From positions 312,501 through 376,500 of the forward strand of contig CM032798.1 of assembly GCA_019155185.1 (NCBI GenBank): a stretch of 64,000 bases of DNA, written 5' to 3'. The notes beneath the pieces are model-generated. The model worked only from the letters and a program-made list of their open reading frames with translations, was not told the origin of the DNA and did no database searches. Source of the stretch: Beaufortia kweichowensis. Its lineage: Eukaryota; Chordata; Actinopteri; Cypriniformes; Gastromyzontidae. This document shows positions 12,709-25,129 of the stretch, piece by piece. How positions within the stretch are numbered: the first letter of the stretch is position 1; every line of letters starts with the position of its first letter. The translations under genes were made by a program, and so were the position numbers.

Positions 12709-12848
12709 GCACATGCTGCTGTACATCACAGGTGACAGAACGACAACCGTCTGCTCTATAGAATGACACGCATCAGTAAATGTGATTCATGTTTTTGGTG
12801 AAGCCTGTCGTAACAGGGAATCTTCTGCATGTCATTGAGTCTGTGTGT

Positions 12849-13698
12849 TTATATTTCACACAGGATCACAGGAAAGTCCACACGGATTCGTGGATGATCC
12901 AACTTGATGATTCCCTGTTGATACAAAATAATTTACAAAAAGGCTTTTGCATTTTGCAATATTTACATGAGAATTTACTTCTTTTACTACTGTAAAGGAA
13001 ATGATCATTTCCTATTATTCTGTGTCTTCTTTTTATTTTGTGATGAAATAATATTTTCTTGAGTAACGACTGACTACTGTTATTCTGACTATTATTCAGA
13101 CCAACTAACTAGATAATTAAAGGTTTTAGTCATAAAAGAGTCATTGGTACCTGATGACTTGATGAACGGATGAAATCTTGAAAGCTTTCAGTGTAAGTGA
13201 TGAAGGATGAGCACATCTCACCTGAGGTATGAGGTTCTTCTGGATCCTCTTTAGCTTTGCTTTCTTTCGTCCGTTCTTGGTCACCACCGTCTCCTCATAG
13301 AACTCATGAGCCAAATCACCATCTTCATCAAAATACAATGAACTGAAACCAAAAACAGCATATAGTGACTAAACAAGACCCAACCCACCATGACGGCTGT
13401 TTGGCATCATCGGTCATAATATCAAAGTAAAGTCATTTCAGAGGTGGAGCAAGAAACACACTGAAGAAAGTTTTAGATTATGTAAACGGTGCACAATAAG
13501 AAGAAGATGAATGTTATTCATATGCTGTAGATGTACAGGACGTTATTACCTTCTCCTGGTGAAGATGAACGGTGTGGCGTTCTTGGATCCTTTCAGTCGA
13601 GCTAAACACTGTTCGGTGATGTCGTCAGGTGCGTCTCCTCCAGCTCCGGCGCTGGTGAAAGGCCAGACACCTTTAGTTTTGGATCCACTGCCTCCCAT
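12849..13698 (-). CDS. tusc2: Tumor suppressor candidate 2 (FUS1)
   Basis: Small mitochondrial protein linked in mammals to calcium handling and apoptosis. Coding exons 13550-13698 (149 bp), 13222-13342 (121 bp) and 12849-12914 (66 bp) join to 111 aa (human 110 aa). The N-terminus MGGSGSK offers Gly2 for N-myristoylation. YFDEDGDLAHEFYEETVVTKNG in the middle exon, followed by LDHPRI and VDFPVILCEI, identifies the family. The first coding exon has an acceptor at 13750/13751, so the 5' UTR is spliced and the promoter lies further right. tusc2 follows hyal1 and hyal2 on one strand as in mammals, and is divergent from hmga1. The frame is intact. Confidence 0.96.
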
Positions 13699-13759
13699 GA
13701 TTAATAATGATGCATTATAATGGAGGCCAGCTGATCACTTGAGTTCAATCCTGAAAAAC

Positions 13760-14900
13760 AGAAAGCACATATAACAGCTGTAAAAGTGGAGCCATATGGC
13801 CGTGCACTGCGTCTGTGGCTTGTGGTGTGGCTTCAAAGCAAAACTGAGACCGTTCTAGAGTTCTAAACCCGCTGCGGTCCCACATTATTATAGTGTATGA
13901 CAGGGCAGTTCTGTACCTGCAGGCAAAAACCAAGAAAACCTTGGCTTAATTATGGGTTAATGCCATTTAATCTATATAACAGATTTGCTTTTTGACACAG
14001 ATATGCAAGAATAAACATGTAAAGAATTTATTTGGCGTTCCAGCGAAAATATAACTTATCACATAATGAATGTATTTATTATCAATATATTTATGTTTTA
14101 TTAAATCCTGTTGATAGAGTCCAGACATCAGAAACATATCAGTCTATACACGAGTTAATCATCTTAAAAAATGTAATTATTCATGTGTTATGAATGTGAG
14201 GAAAAAGAACATGTTTTTCAGTGTTAACAACCTTGTAGGATTTCTGTGAATTAAAATACACAAACCAGAAAAAATAATAGATGAGATGACTCTTTAAAGA
14301 AGATTCAATTCTGAAAACAGCACTTTATCTGACTATGAAAAATCATAAAAACATAAACATATGCTTTAAAAACTGAGAGAGCAAATATTGACATCAGTAT
14401 GATGAAAACCTTTGATATAAACTTATACTGGTTAGATTGACATTTGCATGGAATTACCCATTTGTCAAATTTAATGTCAAAATAATGCAAAAGATTCAAG
14501 ACTATCATGTCTATCACATAAACACACGAACAACAGATATCTGTACAGATCTAAAGATTAATCCCAGTTTTATAACCATTATAAACCATCTCTGTTATTC
14601 ACACACACACACACTCATAATCTGTGTGTAAACAAGATGATCAAGAGTTCGTAAACAAACTGTGTTTGTGTGTGTAAATCTCCGGAGAAACCGGAATATC
14701 TCGCGCTTTACTTCGACGCTTTAATTCGGTGTGATGACAGAAATGATGACAGTAAAAGCAAACAAACACATCATACATCATCATACATACTGCTCATGTC
14801 ATTCTTCACGACTGTTGTCTTCATGCGCTGTGACGCACGTGCTCACGTCATCTCTACGCGTCTCCATGCGTCACTTCTGCTTGAGCTGTTTCTATGGTTT
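13760..14900 (-). promoter_or_regulatory. tusc2 5' intron and candidate promoter
   Basis: Mostly AT-rich intron. At 14831-14870 CpG content rises, with an E-box CACGTG (14836-14841) and a CRE-like CACGTCA (14844-14850). This is the best candidate for the tusc2 promoter. The exact start and first-exon donor were not resolved. Confidence 0.35.
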
Positions 14901-15599
14901 CGCGTTTGTAGTCTTTAACTCTGTTTGGTACAATATCATGTGAAAAACGAAACGAAACCTAATAAAGCTGGAATTAGTTTTTATTATCATAATAAATCAC
15001 TGAATTCTTTTGCTGTTTTGAAGGTTATTATTTGTTCTATTAAGCTGTTCAGTTTTTCCTGCTTTTAAATGATTTACTTTTATATCTCTTATAGTTCAAT
15101 GCCTCATAAATTAAATGTAAATTGAATGTCATTTTGTTTGTAATACTTTTCTTTATAAAATAGAAGTTCATATTTTATATAAATGTTTGTAACATTTAAA
15201 AAGAGAATTATATGCAAATACACAATAGCTTTTAGAAAAATATGTTGAGAAATATGAGAAATTTGACAGTGAATATGGTTTTCATTAAAAAAAAGATTTT
15301 TAAAACCAATATGTAACACCACTAATAGATATTACAAGCATTTAGACTTTTGACCAAAAGATGTAGACACATCTTTAGCATATATTTAGCTATTTATAGC
15401 ATTTATTTTATAATGAAAATAAAACGATTTTTTTAATGAAAAATAATTGAAGTGCTATACAAAAAACATTATAAGCATTAAATGCGATATATTATAATTA
15501 TTAAATCAAGTCCTTTTACTGAATCAGACACTTCACTTTCATCTTAACTTGATGATAAAAGCATGAACGTTTTAACATGGCAGTAATGAGGCTCATCAG

Positions 15600-15886
15600 G
15601 GAGATCCGCCTCTCTCTCTCCATCAACCTGCGGCGCGTCCTGATCCGCTATTGGCCTTTTATTATGGTGACACGGCTGCTATTCCTGAACCCGTTTTAAT
15701 CCGTGTAACCCTCGGGAAGGACCGAGTTAAATAGCGCTGATCTAAACGTGCACGTCGATTTGTTTTGGATTCACATTGCGCTTTATTAGCGGAGCGTCGA
15801 TTGCGCTTGATATTAATCCGCAGACATTGCGCGCGGAAGGTGCGGTCACCGAAAACCCATTAATCCCGTCGCCCGTCCAAGTGCAT
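15600..15886 (+). promoter_or_regulatory. hmga1 promoter and noncoding first exon
   Basis: CpG-rich sequence in an AT-rich setting, with GCGCGCGG near 15828-15836 and a strong donor CAT|GTAAGT at 15886/15887. It would splice to the exon that holds the hmga1 ATG at 16172. It lies head to head with tusc2 about 0.8 kb away. Confidence 0.5.
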
Positions 15887-16171
15887 GTAAGTTCATGTTT
15901 CCTTGTCTTCTAAAGAGTCGCACGAGGCCTGTAATGTTCATTTGCACGTCTTTGTCGAAGTCTAAGCGGTGCTGTATGATGTCCATACAGATATACAGTA
16001 ATGTTGCATAAGCCTGTACATCGACACTGTGCATCTCCCATGAGATACTGATCCTCATGTGTTAGTATGAATTCATTAAATCTATGTTTAACACGTGATA
16101 AGAAACGTAGGCTAAATGAATGAAGAATCGACTGTTTATGTTATTTGTTGATGTTTTGGAAGTGTGGAAAC

Positions 16172-17285
16172 ATGAGTGATTCAGAAAAACAAGCCGTCTC
16201 TATCAAACAAAAGGATGGGATTGAGAAAAGAGGACGAGGAAGACCAAGAAAACATCCCAAGGTATAAACCAACATGAAGTTGTGATGCAGTTACAGAGCA
16301 CACTGTACATGCATAATATTTACATTACAATCTATGTATACATGTAACTGTGTTTTCCAGGAATCAAGTGGCTCACCAAGTCCGAAGAGATCTAGAGGAC
16401 GACCGAAAGGCAGCAAAAACAAGGGCCCTTCCAAAAGAGTAAGTGCAGCTTTTCTATTATGAATGAACTCATTATGTCCTGGTTCATTTTAGAGTTTGTG
16501 TGGCTTTTTAGTCACGTCTTGTACAGATATAAATACAGACATTTGAACACTATTACACTGCAGTGGGAAAACACAGCTGTCTCTGTTTTGCAAACACACA
16601 GAGGGAAATGCATTATTAATACTGTAAAGAGTGTGTGTACAGGGTTTGTGTTGACAGCTCATCCTCGGACCGACAGCAGTGAGCAGGGCTCAAGAGTTCC
16701 CAGTGAACCCGTTGCCCTCTTCCATCTGTTTCCATGATTGTGTGCAGACAACAGCGTCCTCTGCTGGGAAAATCATAATCAGAAACTGTTCATTAATTCT
16801 ATTTCGTTTTCATATAATAGAAAGCATCCGCTTCTGCTGGAGGCAAACCAAAGGGCAGGCCTAAGAAAGAGGTACATTTACAAATGATTATCCTACATTG
16901 TTTACTCACTCTCATGTCTTTCCAAACCCATATGATTTTGTTTTTCCATAGATTTACGTAAATAAAGCCTGAAGGTTTTATGCTGTTTTGCAATTTGACT
17001 TTATTCACAGGAGAGAAATTCATACTGGTTTGGAGAGACGTGAACAAATAAATGACAGAATTCTCATGTTTGCTCTGTTTCTTTGGATTGTGCATTTTAT
17101 TTGATCAGTGACTGTTTTCAAGGTCTTTAAATCCTGTCTGTTTCTTTAATATGTCACATTTAACATGTAGAAGTGAAGCGTTGATTGATTGAAGTCATTT
17201 ATACTGAAAAACACAGGAAAAAGAAAAACAGGCTCCTCAGGATTCGTCTGAAGATGTGGAGGAAGATGATGAAGAGGAGGTGTAA
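16172..17285 (+). CDS. hmga1: High mobility group AT-hook protein 1
   Basis: Architectural chromatin protein that binds the minor groove of AT-rich DNA and helps assemble enhancer complexes. Coding exons 16172-16261, 16361-16438, 16821-16871 and 17217-17285 all meet at phase 0 and give 95 aa. Three AT-hooks are visible: RGRPRK at 22-27, RGRPKGSKNK at 42-51, and a third with KGRPKK at 67-72 in which Lys replaces the usual Arg before GRP. Residues about 83-95 are nearly all Glu/Asp, the acidic tail typical of HMGA. The protein is shorter than human HMGA1a (107 aa). The neighbour nudt3 confirms the 6p21-type locus. A degenerate MITE lies in the intron before the last exon. Confidence 0.95.
16899..17067. 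mobile_element. Degenerate palindromic MITE in hmga1 intron 3
   Basis: The left half, TTTACTCACTCTCATGTC, and right half, GAAATTCATACTGGTTTGG with AAATGACAGAATTCTCAT, resemble the two arms of the 'GTTCACCCAAAAAT' inverted-repeat elements seen in better condition at 55340-55648. The outermost ends are lost. Confidence 0.6.
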
Positions 17286-17473
17286 CTAACTAACCGCAGC
17301 ACTACCTCATACTCAACCACCCGTCTGTTCTCTGACTGTCCTTTACTCTTTTCTTCAATACAAAAGGACAGTAACAGTTGTGAAAGATATTTCTGGGACA
17401 GTACATAATACATTTTCTGGTATTAGGTCAAATATAGAAAGCAGATTCACACTACAGAGTGTTAATAGTTTTG

Positions 17474-17509
<36 letters not shown>

Positions 17510-18591
17510 TCTAGATTTTACTACAGTATATATAAAGTATATCTATCTATTGAACTATTGAGGTGCTTTTCTACTCCTGCTTTATTTGTAAGTTTAGTTT
17601 TGTATTTTGCTGTAGATTTAGATGAAGCTATAATTTAACTGTGAAACTCATCATGTGCTTTAATAGATCTCTTACAGTCGTATGAATTCTGTTTGAATGT
17701 AGTTGTGAATAACACTTTGCCTAGATAATTGTGAGACGTTCATATTACTGTAAAACCAGTGAATATTTGTTCATCGGCATGTTGCCCAGGCCATGTGTTA
17801 AGATAATAAATAGATTTAGCTTTAAAGTAGCTTGTAATGTGTAATTGTCTCTAAAATCCCCAGCAGTCAATAATAAATCGCTTATATTTCGATACATATG
17901 TATGTCAATACAGCGTTCTTGGAAGAATTGTTCAATTTTTAAGCCATTCCTGACAGTGTCCAGTTATTGCTGGTACAAATTGCACTTTACTTTGAAAACT
18001 CAAAGGTCAAACACTCATGACCAAACAAAACGTGTTTGGGTACCATATACTCTACCATTATTATATTTATTGTAATGGAATTTTAAGGAGTATTGACCCA
18101 TTTGAGCATAAAACCTTTCAGGTTTTTAATGGTTACTAATTCAAATCAAGCAAACTGGGTTTGGAGGATAAAACATGATGGAAAAGGCAGAAACTTAAAT
18201 AACTGTCTTGTACACTTTGCTTAGAGTTTTACTCCTCACAGAACAAACAAGTACTGTATCAGCTGAAGATTATCCACACCCAAGTGCTTTCAGAAGATTT
18301 ATTTCTGAACATCTCTCTAAATGTTTGAAATCAAATGCTCTTGGGAGTTTAAGATCCTAAAAATGTCTTTTAAATGCTTTAGGATTGTGTTTTGTCCTGG
18401 TGACTTACCTCAGGTATTAAAGTGTAAAGAACAGAGAACACAAGCCCAAGAAAACATTGATTGCTTCAGTTGTATAACCCTATATAACCCTTTATTCTGT
18501 AGCAGTAGATCAGGATACTGTAAGTGTCTACATGTGTATTAGATTAATGAACTATTTATTTGAATGTATAATATGTGCTAATCTTAATAAA
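17286..18591 (+). other. hmga1 3' UTR
   Basis: No coding potential. A polyadenylation signal AATAAA at 18586-18591 would end a 3' UTR of about 1.3 kb, a length usual for HMGA genes, which are strongly controlled by microRNAs in mammals. An (AT)n run lies at about 17479-17507. An earlier AATAAA near 17806 may be used instead. Confidence 0.45.
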
Positions 18592-18599
18592 AAAATACT

Positions 18600-19040
18600 T
18601 TTACAAATGCTCCATTTATGCATATTCATTTTATTTTTAATGTTATAGAAACAGACTACATTTAAATTCATTCTAGTTATATTATTATTTATATATTACA
18701 TTATAATAGTATATTATAATATTTTGCTCATCTAATATGAAATATTATTTTATATCAGAAATATTTAATGATATTAATATTAAACGATTTAAGTTACAAT
18801 AATGTTATGATTGACCTACTTTACTATTATATATAATAACAATGACATTATAGTTGTTTGTTTGTTTTTATTAATAAAATTATAATGTATTACTGTTTAT
18901 TATACAAACATATTTTTACTATTATTATTATTATTATTTATGTGAGAGAAAGGAAGATCGTTGTGCGCAAAATCATACACACGTCTTATTCTCTAAACGC
19001 CGGTGCGTGTTGTTCTCGCCATGCGTCGTTGACGTTACGC
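18600..19040. other. AT-rich spacer between hmga1 and nudt3
   Basis: Very AT-rich, dominated by ATTAT-type runs up to about 18945. No gene is seen; human SMIM29, which lies between HMGA1 and NUDT3, was not recognised here. Confidence 0.5.
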
Positions 19041-19049
19041 TGATGGCGT

Positions 19050-19209
19050 ATGTGTTCCGGTAATGGCGTCTGTGCGTGAGATGCGCTCGGCTTTATAAAG
19101 ATGAAGCGCAGGAGAGTTTATTAGCAGTAATCAAACACACGCGGACTTTACGTCTGTATCTGCTGCAGGTTCAAGATCCGATCTGAGTCGTGACGCGACG
19201 CGACGCGAC
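19050..19209 (+). promoter_or_regulatory. nudt3 promoter and 5' UTR
   Basis: A TATA-like TATAAAG at 19094-19100 stands about 115 bp before the nudt3 ATG, within a rise in CpG content that continues into the first exon. The start site is inferred. Confidence 0.45.
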
Positions 19210-21274
19210 ATGATGAAGCTGAAGTCGAACCAGACGCGCACGTATGATGGAGACGGGTTCAAGCAGCGGGCCGCCTGTCTGTGCTTCCGAGACGAGACCG
19301 AGGACGAGGTGAGAGCCGGATCACACGCGTCACATCTCAACGCGAGCTGTCCTGGACCGGTTACATGAGTTGGCCGAGCGTTAAACGACGTGACCGAAAC
19401 GCGCCCGTTATACACGGCGATGAAACGCGCGAGTCGCAGGTTATAAAGGGCGCGTCGCGTTGTGGCGCTGCGTCAGGCCTGTGCGTGGATAAATCTCAGC
19501 GTTTTCTCACAAATAACAAATCCCTTGAGAATCAGTCGCAACAAAGTACCGTGATGTCACCGTGATGTCACCATGTGTTTACACATATAGCGCAGTAATA
19601 CTTGACTGTTTGGATACGTACTGTGATGTTTCAGATTACTGTAGCGTTTAAACACCTAATACACTGATGACTTAATGTGTGTGTGTGTGTGTGTGTTACC
19701 AAATCTGATGAACAGAACTGATTCACTTACCAAATCTAAGATGAACAGAACTGGATTCACTCCGCATATCTGGATTCACTCCGAATACACACACGCACGC
19801 ACGCGCGCGCACAGGTTATCAGAAGCTTTTATAATGAAATCAAACACTTAACTCAAGATTGTATAGACTGTCTCATCAGATGTGATCGTTTGGTCAGGTT
19901 TGATGTATTGATCTGGATTCACACACAGGTTCTTCTGGTGAGCAGCAGCAGAAATCCAGATAAATGGATCGTTCCTGGAGGTGGAATGGAGCCGAACGAG
20001 GAGCCCAGCGGCGCTGCTGTCCGAGAAGTTTGTGAAGAGGTTTGAATGATTGATGTGTGGACCTTCAGATAGAGAGAAGAGTGACCTCACACAACATCTC
20101 TAATATATATATATATATATATATTAATATACAAAGAAAATAAGTGCAGATAAAAACACAGAATATTACAGTATGAACACTTTCACATTACTGCTGGATT
20201 AAATCATCGATATAGATCTCTATTATCTATCAAAAGTTTATGATGTGTGTTTGTGTAGTAAAGGCTTATGTTCATTACTCTTTCACTGGCTGAATGACAG
20301 AATCACGTCATGATCATCTTACCGTTTATTCCATCCAAATTCATTCTATGATGGGATTTCGATCAGCTCAGATGTGTGTTATGAAAGAAAGAAAACCCTC
20401 CTGTTGTGTTCAAAACAACATTAATGCAAACTTATGTGTTTATTCTTATTCTTATCAAATTCACTTGATGGGATTTAAAATACTGTTTATGATATTATGT
20501 AAAAAAATATGTCAAATATTTGAGATGACACCCATTTTTGATGTTATATATAATATTGCACAAAATAGTTGTAATGATATATAAAAACATTTGAAGTTAT
20601 ATAAAATGTTCAGGCCTGTTAATAGAACAGGAGAACACAGAGACGAACACCATTGTTGGTGTTTTAGCATATTTCTGGGGTGTTATCAGACTAGATTTCA
20701 ACTTTTTGACCATATTACATCTTTGAGTTGACTTTGATCTCTGTATTTGTATTTCTAGGCTGGTGTGAAGGGGGTTTTAGGACGACTCGTAGGAATATTT
20801 GAGGTGAGTTAATAAAAGACGATACAGCTGTTGTTACACATTTGCAGTGTTGTTTATGATGTTTATCCCGATCATAACTGTGTCTTTATTCTGCTTCCAG
20901 AATCGAGATCGGAAACACAGAACGTACGTTTATGTTCTCATTGTAAATGAACTTCTGGAAGACTGGGAGGATTCAGTAAACATTGGTTAGTAGTTACAGT
21001 TGAGATGATATCTGACATTGTGTGTCTTTGTACATTTATGACTCGCAGGTCTTTAACATCTGTTGTGTTTGTGACAGGGAGAAAAAGGGAGTGGTTCAAA
21101 ATCGATGATGCCATACAAGTGTTGCAGTGTCACAAACCTGTTCAGGCCACATACTTCACATCTCTTCAGGAAGGTTGTCTGAACCGGAACGGTGCTCCGC
21201 TAGTGGCCACGATAGCTGGAGATCTGTCCCCTGCGTACAGCATTAATCAGAGCTCTGTGTCTGATATCAGATAA
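19210..21274 (+). CDS. nudt3: Diphosphoinositol polyphosphate phosphohydrolase 1 (Nudix type)
   Basis: Cytosolic Nudix hydrolase that removes beta-phosphates from inositol pyrophosphates and splits diadenosine polyphosphates; in mammals it also acts on mRNA caps. Exons 19210-19308, 19929-20039, 20759-20803, 20901-20985 and 21078-21274 join to 178 aa (human NUDT3 172). The start has two consecutive Met codons, as in the human protein. The Nudix box spans residues 51-73: G51, E57, R65-E66, E69-E70 and G72 all fit GX5EX7REUXEEXGU, so the metal-binding site is complete. The box crosses the exon 2/3 junction. It transcribes toward rps10 and ends tail to tail with it. The frame is intact. Confidence 0.96.
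19695..19813. repeat. Local duplications and a CG/CA alternating tract in nudt3 intron 1
   Basis: The phrase GATGAACAGAACTG(G)ATTCACT recurs at about 19707 and 19741, and TCTGGATTCACTCCG recurs once more, followed by an alternating purine-pyrimidine run of CACGCACGCGCGCGCACA (about 19793-19813), a potential Z-DNA former. Confidence 0.6.
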
Positions 21275-23180
21275 CTAATGCAACATGCTTCCTTCACTCG
21301 CGCTCTTACTTTCATTACTCTCTTAGTCTCTCTTTTCATTTTTAATTCTTCAAAAACAACGTTTTGCCAACCCATTATGAGTGCCAGGAAGGTGGCACAA
21401 GTGTTGGTTGAATATTTTTGTAAATTAATATTTTTGCTTTTTACTTTTCATGCCGAGGGTCGCACGAATCTCACGGCCCACGTGCTTTAAACGGCCTGTG
21501 TGAGATTAAACGAATGCTTCTTTTTACTGTTGTGATGTAAAAAACAACACACGTGATGCGTTAGCATGTGACTTTCAGTATTTTTACACATCTGTATGTG
21601 TAAAGGAGGTTTTGTTAAGTGTGATTGTGCGTCTGAATGTGTGAGAAGTGAATAGTTTTGCATGAACACTGCTATTTATTTGTCAGATGAGATGAATGAT
21701 TAATCTGTATGTTGTGTTTGATAGATGTGTTCTTACCTGTTTTTTATCCTCTTGTAAATATTCTGCAGAACTCCGAAACACAGAGAGGGTTTAATTTATG
21801 ACTGGACTGTAATTCAGTCATTATACACTTTTTAATACAAAACTTTTACAGTTTGAAAAACTGAACATAAATGATGTTGTGTTAGAAAGACTGTCATCTG
21901 TTCATCATGAAATCAGAATGGACTTTATTTTCTATCTTAATGCTTGTCTCTGGTTTTATTGTGCACTTAAGAAAATGGAAATGTAAAAGCACAATCCACC
22001 TGTGCAAAGTCTAATGAGGCCGGATGTATTTTCTCATTTAATATCCTGTTGCACCTGGAAATGTGTCTTTACTGGAGTAAAATGGCTTTTTGTTGACTTA
22101 TGGCTGTTAGTAAATGTTTACATGGTATGATTAACCGCAGGCGAGTGATTCTCAATGCTGTCCGGAAGACCGGCACTAACATTTTACATCTCTCTCATGA
22201 GTTAAATCAGGTCGATTGACAACCAAAATTGTGTGATGTGCGGGGAAATACAGGACAAAATCTTTTTACTGGGCAGATGAAGGTCTTCTTAATAATATCG
22301 GTCAAACACTTTGTTAAACACCTCTTAAACACTTATGAAACCTAAACAATTCAGCCTTGGACAGGTTTTGTTTTAACGTTTATTTAAAGGTCTTTTCTAA
22401 GATTTTTTCTTTAAATTGAAACTGCTCGTCTGGTCTGTTTGACGGCAGCGGTTGATATAAAACTGTGAATTTTGAGCCAGTGTAGTTCGTGAGATGTTTA
22501 ATGTCTTTTTCTCTTGTACAGATCAGAGGAAAATCTTGGAGTGCATGTCATTATGATGTATAGATTATGGTACATGTGAGATGAACTGTCGAGGGTCCAG
22601 CTTTATATTCACTCGAGACCGATACGTATAATGTACATGTTTTGATCAAGATTTCATGTTTTTTTTATTGCTAGAGAGACTGTAAAGTAATGATAAACCT
22701 AAGATGCATCAATGGTTTATAAAACCTGTCAACACTAACATCTGAATGCAGTTATAATCCACTTCTAGTGCAGCTTTTCATCTGGATTGTGTTGGTTTTG
22801 ATGATTGATGTGATGTGTGGTTTTATTGATGTGCATTCATTCTGGCTGAAGATTGTTTTGTGTATGAAGTGGATGTGGCAATGGTTTCTCTTCAGCATGA
22901 TTTGCTAAAGAGATTTGACGTATCCGCATGAGTTTTAAGAAAATGACAATGTAAAATTTTGGCCAGTTGAATTTCCCCTCAATTTCTTTGAATCATGTTC
23001 ATTTTGAAACTGTAAGTAAAACAGACATGGAGATCTAGCATCACTCCATCAAAGCTGTGACCCTTTTAGTTTAACAGGTGTACCATCAGTGGAATATCTG
23101 CTTCTCTCATTGTGGGATTGTGAATCGAACAGTATGAGAATGTAACATACATGTGCCAACTAATAAAGACCAGTATTTCA
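21275..23180 (+). other. nudt3 3' UTR
   Basis: No open frame of interest. The 3' UTR of about 1.9 kb would end at the signal at 23162-23167. Long T-rich and TGTG-rich tracts are present. Confidence 0.5.
23162..23167 (+). terminator. Polyadenylation signal of nudt3
   Basis: AATAAA in CTAATAAAGACC, the last canonical plus-strand signal before the convergent rps10 gene. Confidence 0.5.
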
Positions 23181-23397
23181 TCTGAAGCCTTTGAGTGACT
23201 TTGTCCACACAGAACAATCCTTTTTAATAATGTAAATGTCATTTGTATATGCCCTGAAATGTTAAAACCATCTCTTCAGGAATATTTTTATCTGTAATGT
23301 CTATTAAAAACAACTGTACATGTAGTATGAAAAACTCAAAACAAGTATTAGAAACACAGAAGTACACAGAGTCAGAAGCTGAAGTACTTTTTTCACT

Positions 23398-23403
23398 TTT
23401 ATT
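23398..23403 (-). terminator. Polyadenylation signal of rps10
   Basis: TTTATT reads AATAAA on the minus strand, only about 20 nt past the rps10 stop at 23423-23425. Very short 3' UTRs are usual for ribosomal protein genes. Confidence 0.7.
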
Positions 23404-23422
23404 GTACAGATAACATGGAATA

Positions 23423-25122
23423 TTACTGTGGCTGCTGTCCTCTGCCACGACCGAAACCACCTCTCTGAAAAACAAGAGCACATACAGGAGATCACAGAAG
23501 CGTCACAGAAATCATGCGGCTGCATTTTCAACAATTCTAACAGCAACACTTACAAACTGGAATTCTGTGGCAGCACCTGCACCAGCCTCGGCCTTCTTAT
23601 CTGCACCGGCTGCACAAACAAAAACAACACACTATTAGTTTAAAACACTCGAATTGAGACAAGACTTCCCACAAAACTTCACATTATGAGCATTTCTTAG
23701 GTTCTCTGCAATCAAAATAGACGATTAACAAAAATCAACCAAAGTGGCTTTCAGAGCATTTAAGGCTATATACTGGATTATTCTGTATGTGTCTTCCAGT
23801 GGAATCAAACCCACAACCTTTGTGCTACTGAGCTACAGGAACACACAACCTCTAAACCCATTTTACTGTTGCTAAACTCAAATCGAGAGCCTATAGCTGA
23901 TTAGTCCACAACAGTTAATGTCCCAAGAGCACCAGATGCATCAAATCTACAGTGATGAGTGGCAGGATGAATAATGTGCAGATGTCAATGATCAGACGGT
24001 ACAGATTGTGTACTCACGTTGAGCTGCAGATCGCCTGTACGCGTCTCTGTCTCCCTCTCCACGGGCCAGACGGGCCGGTCTCTCTCCCTCGAGACCTGGA
24101 AAACAACATGCTTGCTTTAAAACATTACACTTAAGGATTGACAAATCTGACAAATAAATAGCAGTGTTCATGCAAAACTATTAACTTCTCACACTTAAGA
24201 AAACTTCCTTTACACATACACACAAACGCAGAGGAAATGTGTAAAAATACTAAAAGTCACTGCTAACTTTAAAGGATGTTAACATTCTTTACCGACTCCA
24301 AATGATAACTTGTTGAATATAACAAAAACAGAGTTAATATGATGGCGACATACCCTTAGGGCGGGGTCTGGCGGTCTCTGGGCGGGTCTGACGACGGAGG
24401 GTGGCGAGGTACGATCTCTGGGGGCAGGTGCAGGAAGTCTCTCAGGTACTGGATTCCCTCATTGGTCAGATACCAGTAGAAGTGGCGCCAAGCAAACTGC
24501 TCTTTGACGTATCCGCATGACTTCAGAGACTGTAGGTAGAAAGATGGTTGTTATTCCATTTGCAGGGTATGCCGTAAAACAAACATCTTAAATAAATCAC
24601 ATTTTATGGATACAAATGATTTGTTTCCTTGTAAAATAACATTTGTGACCCAGTCTGTGAAAACCCAGCTAAAGTCAAATCATTTAAAATCATCCTACAT
24701 AATGAAAAGAATATTCTGTGTGAATTTAACATTGATATGTTTAATATTGTCTGACTAAGGTCATGTCAAAGATTGAAATCATAGGGAAATTAATAGGTGA
24801 AATCAAACTTTATCATTATCTAGACTTTAAACTGGTTTTTACAGACAGTGTCATGTGTTGTTGAAAAACATCTACACTATATACGTTATTATTGACCAAA
24901 ACCCACTTGAGATGAACATGTAATGATTTACACACTTTCATTTAACAGTGACAGAGCAGAACCTGTTCTAACCTGCATGGCCTTCATGACGTGAAGGTTG
25001 GGTACGTTCTTGTCAGCGAGCTCAGGGTGTTTCGCCAGATGAACATCTTTCTTGGCCACCATGACGCCCTCTTTAAAGAGGAGCTCATAGATAGCAATAC
25101 GGTTCTTCTTGGGCATCAACAT
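23423..25122 (-). CDS. rps10: 40S ribosomal protein eS10 (single-base frameshift in exon 3)
   Basis: Component of the small ribosomal subunit near the mRNA entry side. Coding exons 24973-25122 (50 codons), 24354-24529, 24018-24095, 23554-23609 and 23423-23464. The first exon reads MLMPKKNRIAIYELLFKEGV, which is diagnostic, and the last gives the Gly/Arg-rich tail RGGFGRGRGQQPQ, methylated in mammals. Exon 3 is 176 bp where phase requires 175: one extra G at about 24406 shifts the frame after PPEIVP and yields TAA at 24356-24358 (107 aa). Without it the chain closes at 166 aa, against 165 in human. Downstream exons keep perfect reading, so decay is not general; an assembly error is likeliest. 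A retrocopy is excluded because the introns are present. Confidence 0.93.
23784..23847 (-). mobile_element. tRNA-derived SINE fragment in an rps10 intron
   Basis: On the minus strand TAGCTCAGTAG (23825-23835) resembles an RNA polymerase III A box and GGTTTGATTCC (23801-23811) a B box. They are only about 13 bp apart, closer than in a tRNA, so the middle part is deleted. It lies between rps10 exons 4 and 5. It cannot be a functional tRNA. Confidence 0.6.
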
Positions 25123-25129
25123 CTACAGG

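Noticed and set aside
23784..23847. tRNA gene
   Set aside because: A and B boxes are too close together and no cloverleaf can be drawn; it is a SINE remnant.
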